From Pteria penguin (Eukaryota > Mollusca > Bivalvia > Pterioida > Pteriidae): a stretch of DNA of 64,000 nt. Each line of letters opens with the position of its first letter. Position 1 is the stretch's first letter. Under the pieces are notes generated by a model. It had not been told where the DNA came from and did no database searches. It was given only the letters and a program-made list of their open reading frames with translations. Both the position numbers and the translations under genes were made by a program. Location: NCBI GenBank assembly GCA_035048485.1, contig CM068592.1:32486001-32550000 (forward strand), read 5' to 3'. Below are positions 56,086 through 64,000 of the stretch, piece after piece.

Positions 56086-59000
56086 ATGATGAGGGTGTAT
56101 GTTTCGTGCACGGCGCTGCTCTATGTTATTTGTGGTGCAGTAAGTGCTGCCGAGTCAATACGCAACATTTTGTTTATTGCCGCTGATGATTTAGGTAAGC
56201 ATGAAATAACTTTTATAGCTACATGTGCAATACCTGCTTATGGAATCACGGTCGTGATTACTTATGCTTTTATACACACCATTCTTTTGTTCTCCGGTAA
56301 GGCAGAAAATCTGCCCAAGTTCATTTGGAAGGTGACTAAAATACAAAACATGAACGAATTAGTATTTGCGATCTTGCGTATTTCAGCAAAGTAGTCAAGG
56401 ACTTGCGAAACAAACATACAGGAACAAGATTTGGCCGGTGTGCCCAGAATGTGTTGTAGGAATTGATATTCCTCCCCCTTTTCAATTTTTACTTCATATA
56501 TAGTCTGGTTCTTGTGAATCTCCACCAGGGCCCACAGGTATTCGTAAATTTTATAGTATAGGCAAAACCAAAGGGGCCGTTTCAAAGTTATCACATGATT
56601 TGTTTACGAATACCTGTGCCAGGGCCTACAGTATTGTTATGAGAATTAATTGCTTGATATCTTACGTTGCTATTACGTATTTTAAGGTTGGAATGATGTC
56701 GGTTTCCATAATCCCGATATGAAGACGCCAAACATCGACAAGCTAGCCTATTCTGGCATGATCCTTAACCAGTCGTATGTCCAGCCAGTGTGTACACCGT
56801 GAGTAGCTTACACTATGGTAATTAGGGATTACCATGTTAGTGTTTTACACAATTTGACAAGGTATCCGTGAATACCCTGTCAGAAATGCAGTTTCACAAA
56901 TTGTGTAATACACTAACGTGGTAACCCTATCCTAATGCATTTTATCAAAAATAATTACAACTAGAGGCACAGAGTTGTGGTTTTCTAAGGCAAGTCGCTA
57001 ATCACATTCAAATAAAAAATGTAGGTAATCGTGACGTCACAAAACAGAAACCGCAGGGTTCTGACGTAATTTTACAACCTACGGGTATTGCTTACGGGTA
57101 TTGTGGAATACCTGCATGACAACAACCAATCAAAATGCAGGATTTTATAGGATATGCATTAGAATATAGGACTTTAACTCCAGGGGAATTGCTGTGCAAG
57201 GCTCGAATAGATCTGTCTACATAAGTTTGAACTTTGGGGGGGGGGGGGGGGGGTATTCCTTACAATTGATTTCTTGTTATTTCGTAATAATCAGTATTCA
57301 AACTGGAGAGCTCATGTTCTACCTTTTATTTACCTGGTATATAGACCGCGATCTACAGTAATCGTGGTAAGTTTTGCGGGATGGATTTCGCAAAAACACC
57401 AATCCGCATGTCGTATGGGAATGATTTACGCAGTGCCGGAGTCTTTCAGTTTTTTTCATTTTCATATATCTCTCTTCCACTAAACGCAGGGCATTTTCTA
57501 AGATGAGAACATGTAAATGTTAACAAGAAATCGCTGTTTTGTATATCGCTGCTAACAGTTTTTCACGGTAGAATTGACACCATCCAAATATTGATTTTCT
57601 CTGGTGGTAAGATATGATTACTTATCAGTGTTAATTCGTCATTAAGTACACTTTCCCGATATCTGAGACGCGTTCAATACAGAGGCGTGAACGCCCGATA
57701 CGCAGCCGAGTATTCATTATCTAAACGAGAGTCATCTTTGCGCGCTAGTGATACAACATCCAAGGTGTTTCACAACGATATAAAGAAGGCGACTAATATA
57801 CGAAAATGGCCACGCTGCAGCTGGACGAGCTTGATTTTATTTTATTACTAATTACTTTAATTCATTAATTTTTATCATTATTTTTGCGTGAGCGCTCACT
57901 TTCGTTTAATAATATTAGAATTCCAGCAGCGGGTGCACAGTATGGCGCTGTCTTTGTTGAACGCGCCTCTGATACTAATTCTTTCTGAGTTTTAAACATG
58001 TTGCGCTGGTTAAAGGGAGCGTAGAAAACGGATGTCCCTGTTAACTTGTTTAAACCATCCTCTAAAAATCACCATTACGTAGTTTCCTTATCCATCTGCC
58101 TTTTCTAAGGGATCATGATAATGGAAAGTATTTGTTTGGATCGTACGTCTGTCCATAGTTTGTCTTTTAGAGTCGATCCTTCTTTCGGGTAACTTGGCAT
58201 TGTCATATCTTTGTATATCAACTGTTACTCTTACTAAACAGTATTAACACGAGGTATGACCAGTCAATGCTAGTCCTAAGACGAGAGTTCAAGAAGATCA
58301 GGGTGAGTTTTAATTTGTGCGGGTTTATTATGGCGATAATAATGCGTACTGGCGAAAACGCGAAAATTACCCCTACTTGTAGAGTCCCTCGTTTACAGTA
58401 TAGAAATTAACTACATTTATTAAGATCTGTTGTATATTCCAATTCAAAAACTGAAGTCTATCTAAAATTTTCCTTACTGATACATTAATCTGACGTCTTT
58501 AATTAACATTTGTACATTAACATCAATAAATAAATAAAAATAATAAAATTTAAAAAAATTAAAAATCTTGAAATTATCTCCCACCTCAATAGAGATTTAC
58601 AACCACAACAGCTATGCTTTCTTTTTTCAGATCCCGATCAGCATGGATGACAGGGTATTACCCATTTAGAAATGGATTACAGGTATAAATATGGAATGAT
58701 ATACCATGTTTTCATTTGTTTTACATAATTATCCACGTTTTGTGTGTTTCATTTCAAACTGAAGCTTGTTAAAAATTATTCTTGGTAAAGACAAGAAAGA
58801 ATTTTCTTTACAACATACAAGATAGAATTTGCTTATTTTATATGATTCTTGCTTAGATACATGTATGATTATTTCACTCATATGGTGACAACCTGCGCCT
58901 GTCATTGAACAAACATTTTAACCTGTGCAAAAGTCCCTGCATCAAAGAGGTGAGAGATTTTATCGTGTTGACATCTACAATGACACAAGAACTCTGTATA

Positions 59001-59793
59001 AACTGTTTAGTCGGAAAGACAGACCACTAAAAATAGTCAGTATTTAGGGCGAACCTGGGACCTTTTGGCCATGGGCCGAGAATGCCACCTACTGAGTGTC
59101 GCCTTCTGTCCTTGGTATGTGTTCTTGTTTTGTAACATAGTATTGTCCCCATCTCCGATAATCAGCTCAGCTAGAATCTCGTACTTAGAAAACCATGCCA
59201 GATCTTTTCTCCGAGAAATCATGTCTGGTATATAATTCCCCTCTAGGAAAACCATGAGAGTCCTGTTTTACCCATGTCTTGTCCAATATGGAATCCCCCT
59301 CCCAGGTTAATCATACTTGGTGTTTGTAGCATAGATCTGTTCCCTGTATGATGATTTCATCTTAATTTAAGGATCCACATTATTGAGTTTGACCACTGTA
59401 GTATATTTTGACTCATCTCCGTATTCGTTTCTCAAATGAGAATTTTGATCTATTTCAGCACCTTGTAATATTACCTGAACAAGCAACTTGTTTGCCTTTG
59501 AACAGAACCGTTCTTCCACAGCATCTAAAAAAACTTGGATATGCAACGCATATGCTTGGAAAGTAAGTACTCTTTCAATTCATTAAAGGAATGGAAAAAT
59601 AAGTACATGTATAGCAAATGTATTACATTTGAATTTACATGGGAAACAATTCTATAAATTTTCCTGTAGAAATATTTCAAAAACGTGCATAGTTGATGAA
59701 AGCAGGAGCTAACAGTATGGATATTTATTAATCTAATCATCAGCATCATCATCATCATTATTAATATTATTATTTTTATTATTATTATTGTTA

Positions 59794-59845
<52 letters not shown>

Positions 59846-62800
59846 TATTATTATTATGTTTGGTGTGAAGATGGCATTTGGGTTTTTGTAATTGGGAATG
59901 CACCCCAACATACAGAGGATTTGATACCTTCTATGGATATTATAATGGGGCAGAAGACTACTATACGCATGTTGTTCGTGAGTATATAATACATTTCTAT
60001 ATAATATGATATATTATATGAAATAATTTAATATCATACACGTCCTGCTACGAAGACCTTTAGGGTCATGATGGAATCTGATGGTCTGATGATAAAGAAT
60101 CACTATGTTTCATGTCATCTTTATGGAATGCCCAATACAAGTGTCGTTCACTTTCAACAGTGTTTGCAGTTCCTTTGTAAACAAAGAAAAAGCATTACAG
60201 TATTAGCTAATTCCGAATTCTTCTTCACAAAAACACTTGGAGATTCTACATTCTGTGAATCATATTAAATCATGGAAGAATGCAACACAAACTTACGTAG
60301 TCAAAAATTACAACAATGAAATCTTACAGATTGATTACATGTCCGCATTTTATGAGAAAGGCACCCAGAATTATTATAGTGGATGGTAGGGGAGACTATT
60401 GAGGGGAAAATCACTATTGCATTACTATTTCTATTGCAAAAAATACTATTGCAATACTATTATTATTGTGAGATACTATAGAGTGTACCCATACAGCCCT
60501 GTTTTCCTCAAATTAGCTAGAGTTATCTCCCTCATTGGAGTACATCTCTCGGACTTTATCCATCAATGCTCATATAAAACTGCTTGATTTAACTTAATTT
60601 TATGAAATAATCGCATTGTTTATCTAAATGTTTTACAGAAAATTTTCAACTGATTGATTATATTTACTGATTAATTAAGACTGAAGTCACGAAATCTACC
60701 CTGATGAAGAGTTAATTTATCAGGAATTTAATGAAGTTTACATGGTAGAGATGGAAAAAGTCCGAGAGTTGTACTCCAACATGGCCGCTGATGCTAGTGG
60801 TGTGACCTCACATAGGCAAACTCTACTGCAATACTATTGCAATAATATTGACATTTATAAAAAGGTGTACAAAAGTTAAAAAAAAAAGACAAAACTGATT
60901 ATATTAATGATTTTATTCTTTAACATTAACAAAATATCTTTGAGTATCCATGATTAAAAAAAGAAACCAGAGACATATATACACATGTATGTCTCTGAAG
61001 AAACAAAGAACAATTGCAATGATAAAGACATAAAGCGCCCGAAATCACTTTCGCTCGATTGGAGTTTGCTAGCAATTTTGCTCCAAGCATACCAATCAAA
61101 TTGTTTTTAGTCTGAATTTCTTGTTTCGACTGTTAGTGTGAATGTGATGTCGCATGACCGGTACCGAGAATACCAGCGTGTTTTCGCCTCATATGATCCA
61201 TTAAATTAGAAGTGTTCCCACTATATTTTAAAACTGCCATACACAATAGACAACCAACTCTTTTTATGTCCACAACTTCGTCATCTTTGATAAATCCAAA
61301 ATGTTGCCAAACAGAGGCTTTTGCATTTTTATTTTTTACAAGTTCAAAAGCGCCGCCATATTTCCGTTGCTAAGATGCATGTATAAAGGGAAGTAAGTAT
61401 AAAAGACGGACTGCACACCGGATTTACGCATCTATGTATCCCTCACAATAGAACGAATGCAGCGGTCGGCGGAGACTTGCGAGATTGCGAGTGAGTTATT
61501 TTAAGAAGAGAAAACATAATGAATGATGTGTATTGAACATTGTTTAAGTGTTTCATAACTATCGAAACTAGTCGATAGTTGGACATACTATCGGCAATAG
61601 TTATCGCAGAGGACAATCTCCTATCGATGCATTGCTATCGGGAGAACACTATCGCAATACATCGATAGTTCGATGTATTGTTACACCCCTAGTGGATGGA
61701 GGTATAAGAGAAATACTAAAATCTTTCAAATGCACGTTAGCATACCAAAATTAAGTGATTGTTATTTACTAACCCAGTTTTTAAATTTTTTCCCATGGGC
61801 TTTATTTATTTATATATCACAGCTTTCTCATTTTTATCAGAAAATGGGAAAGATTTCCGAGATAATAAGGAACCTCTAGAGGCGGATGGAGAATATTCAG
61901 CTGTAAGTTGAATTAAACATTATAGTTAATAAAAAGTAAATGTAATAATTCCTAATATTTCATGATTTGAAAAAAAGGCATATTTATTATTATTATTATC
62001 ATTATTTTTTTTTTTTATTACTATTATTAAGGAACTATTGAATATTTCATGATAACATATTTTTATCAATATCTACATTTTACACATAACATGATACTTT
62101 TACTTGTAACAAAATTCAGTGGAGGAGGAACCCTTAAGATTCAGAGAACTCCATCAGACATCGGCAGGTACAATACAGACCTTTGGTTCAGATAGAACCA
62201 TCAGACATTGGCAGGTACACTACAGACCTATGGTTCAGAGAATACCATCATACATTGGCAGATACACTACAGATCAGCGGTTCAGAGAATACCATCAGAC
62301 ATTGGCAGGTACACTATAGAGTTTGGTTCAGAGAATACCATCAGACATTGGCAGGTACACTTCATACATTTGGTTCAGAGAACACCAGATATTGGGAGGT
62401 ACACTACATACCTTTGGTTAAGAGAAAACCATCAGACATTGGCAGATACACTACAGACCTTTGGTTCAGAGAACACCATCAAATATTGGAAGGTAAAGTA
62501 CAGACCTTTGGAACAGAGAACACCATCAGACACTGGCAGGTACACTACAGACCTTTGGAACATAGAACACCATCAGACATTGGCAGGTACACTACAGACC
62601 TGTTGTTCAGAGAATACCATAAGACATTGGCAGGTACATTACAGACCTGTTGTTCAGAGAATTCCATAAAACACTGACAGATACACTACAGACCTGGGTT
62701 CAGAGAACACCATCAGGCATTGGCAGGTACAATTCAGAACCTTTGGTTCAGAGAGAACCATCAGACATTGGCAGGTACAATACGCCCCTTTGTTTCAGAG

Positions 62801-64000
62801 AATACCATCATACATTGGCTGGTACACTACAAACCTCTGGTTCAAAGAATAACATCAGACATTGGCAGGTACACTACAGACCTGTTATTCAGAGAATACC
62901 AGAAGACATTGGCAGGTACATTACAAACCTGTTGTTCAGAGAATGCCATAAGACATTGGCAGTTAGAACACAGACCTGTTGTTCAGAGAATGCCATAAAA
63001 CACTGGCAGATACACTACAGACCTGCGTTCAGAGTATACCATCAGACATTGGCAGGTACACTACAGACATTTGGTTCAGAGAGTACCACCAGGCATTGAC
63101 ATGTACACTACAGACCTATGGTTCAGAGAATACCATCAGAAATTGACAGGTACCAGACAGACCTGTGGTTCAGAGAATACAATCAGACATTGGCAGGTAC
63201 AATACGCACCTTTGATTCAGAGAATACCATCAGACACTAGCTGGTACACTACCAACCTCTGGTTCAAAGAATACCATCAGACATTGACAGGTACCAGACA
63301 GACCTGTGGTTCAGATAATACAATCAGACTTTGGCAGGTACAATACGCACCTTCGATTCAGAGAATACCATCAGACATTGGCTGGTACACTACAAACCTC
63401 TGGTTCAAAGAATAACATCAGACATTGGCAGGTACAGTACAGACCTTTGGTTCAGAGAATACCATCAGACATTGGCAGGTACACTACAGACCTTTGGTTC
63501 AGAGAATACCATCAGACATCAGCAGATACTCTACAGACCTGTTCTTCAGACAATGCCATAAGACAATGAAAGGTATACCAGAGACCTGTTGTTCAGAGAA
63601 TGCCATATGACATTACCAGGTACACTACAGACCTTGAATCAAAGAACACCATCAGACACTGGCAGGTACACTACAGACCTTTGGTTCAGAGAATACAATC
63701 AGATATTGGCAGGAACACTACAGACCTGTTGTTCAGAGAATGCCATAAGACTTTGGCAGGTACACTACAGACCTGTTGTTCAGAGAATGACATTACACAT
63801 TGGCAGGTACACTACAGACCTTGGGTCAGGGAACACCTTCAGACATTGGTAGGTACACTACAGACCTTTGGAACAGAGAACACCATCATACATCGGCAGC
63901 TACACTACAGACCTTTTGTTCAGGGAACACTATAAGACATTGGCAGGTACACCACAGACCTGTTGTTCAGAATATGCCATAAGACATTGCGAGGAAATAT
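56086..64000 (+). CDS. Arylsulfatase B-like enzyme, gene 3 (exons 1-6, continues beyond window)
   Basis: Third paralogue. Exons in the window: 56086-56194, 56687-56798, 58631-58682, 59459-59562, 59871-59977, 61841-61902, of identical lengths and phases to genes 1 and 2. The window ends inside intron 6. The signal peptide is [17 protein letters not shown]. The metal site reads IAADDLG, the formylglycine motif CTPSR (Ser to Thr after the cysteine, still C-x-P-S-R) and [12 protein letters not shown] is present. Exons 7-14 with the remaining active-site residues lie outside, so integrity cannot be judged. No stop or frameshift appears in the six exons. Intron 5 holds a hAT element and intron 6 a long minisatellite. 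Confidence 0.88.
56533..56618. mobile_element. 86-bp hAT-type MITE
   Basis: Perfect 16-bp inverted ends CACAGGTATTCGTAAA / TTTACGAATACCTGTG and a perfect 8-bp duplication CCAGGGCC at 56525-56532 and 56619-56626. Intron 1 of gene 1 has a single CCAGGGCC near 5580. The 8-bp duplication points to the hAT superfamily. Confidence 0.93.
56823..57165. mobile_element. Unclassified insertion with a foldback end, intron 2 of gene 3
   Basis: About 343 bp absent from introns 2 of genes 1 and 2, where CTATGGTAATATAGCACTTT is continuous. The first 115 bp form an imperfect inverted repeat (ATTAGGGATTACC... and ...GGTAACCCTATCCTAAT). ATTAG recurs at the right border (about 57160). The family was not identified. 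Confidence 0.6.
57236..57253. repeat. Poly-G run
   Basis: About 18 G in intron 2 of gene 3. Gene 1 has a shorter G-run at the equivalent place (5956-5967) and gene 2 has none. Confidence 0.9.
59758..59857. repeat. (ATT)n microsatellite
   Basis: About 100 bp of ATT/TTA directly before the acceptor of exon 5 in gene 3. Gene 1 has a TTA tract at about 8750-8780 and gene 2 an ATC-rich tract at the same place (26636-26715). Confidence 0.95.
60387..61691 (-). mobile_element. hAT element, 1.3 kb, internally deleted
   Basis: Flanked by a perfect 8-bp duplication GTGGATGG (60379-60386 and 61692-61699). Ends start TAGGGGAG on the left and TAGGGGTGTAAC (reverse) on the right. The right end has repeated ATACATCGATAG-type motifs typical of hAT subterminal regions. 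Introns 5 of genes 1 and 2 show the uninterrupted site (near 9645 and 27250). Only a BED zinc finger relic was found inside and no dimerisation domain, so it is non-autonomous. Confidence 0.9.
61133..61369 (-). pseudogene. BED-type zinc finger relic of the hAT transposase
   Basis: The open stretch on the minus strand begins after an acceptor-like CTTAG and reads [63 protein letters not shown] and on to a stop at 61133. The W...F, C-x2-C (GCLLC), GNTSNL and H-x4-H (HMRRKH) pattern is the BED finger of hAT transposases. No start codon in frame; probably an internal exon. Confidence 0.8.
62112..64000 (+). repeat. 47-bp minisatellite, intron 6 of gene 3 (at least 40 copies)
   Basis: Same unit as in genes 1 and 2, here about 1.9 kb and cut by the window end. 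Exact 47-bp spacing is seen at 63421 to 63468. Some variants repeat in groups, for example the block around 63130-63240 recurs at 63270-63380, which indicates higher-order amplification. Overlapping long open frames on the + strand are a by-product of the period. Confidence 0.96.

Noticed and set aside
62112..64000. Many overlapping open frames of 60-164 codons on the + strand
   Set aside because: They follow the 47-bp tandem period through an intron and occur in all three frames. They have no start context, domain or conservation as proteins.
62112..64000. Resemblance to a CRISPR array
   Set aside because: The 47-bp units are directly contiguous without unique spacers, lie in an animal intron, and no cas-like gene is present.

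Overview
The window is animal nuclear DNA: split genes with GT-AG introns, tRNA-derived SINEs, cut-and-paste transposons, microsatellites and minisatellites, and AT-rich spacers. The SINE tails (Gln/Asn-codon-like repeats such as CAATCAATCAAT and CCAACCAACC) and the sulfatase C-terminus fit a mollusc, bivalve or gastropod. I cannot name the species from sequence alone.

The backbone is a tandem array of secreted arylsulfatase genes of the arylsulfatase B type, all on the + strand. Gene 1 (4620-18284) and gene 2 (23526-37232) are complete. Each has 14 exons that join in frame with consensus splice sites, giving 481 and 482 residues. Gene 3 (from 56086) has exons 1-6 in the window and runs off the right edge inside intron 6. 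All catalytic residues known for the family are visible in the two complete genes. The repeating unit includes about 0.9 kb of shared 5' flank and about 4 kb of shared 3' flank. Because each unit is a paralogous copy of the others, it serves as a natural 'empty site' for insertions in its neighbours, and several transposon ends below are fixed this way.

Layout: 1-4619, SINE-rich upstream DNA; 4620-18284, gene 1, with a duplicated and truncated exon 5; 18285-23525, spacer with a short 39-bp minisatellite; 23526-37232, gene 2, with an expanded SINE-head array and a GIY-YIG retroelement remnant in its introns; 37233-41880, spacer with the 39-bp minisatellite grown to about 30 copies; 41880-55140, DNA absent from the gene 1-gene 2 spacer, dominated by an 8.2-kb PIF/Harbinger transposon (44657-52826) inserted into a SINE; 53370-54229, a hAT transposase fragment; 55140-64000, gene 3, carrying a 1.3-kb hAT element in intron 5 and at least 40 copies of a 47-bp minisatellite in intron 6.

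The Harbinger element carries the two genes expected of an autonomous copy. Its DDE transposase is intact (337 residues, four exons). Its convergent Myb/SANT-like partner has seven recognisable exons but two frame-breaking indels, both at A-runs. All joins, counts and alignments here were made by eye without software.
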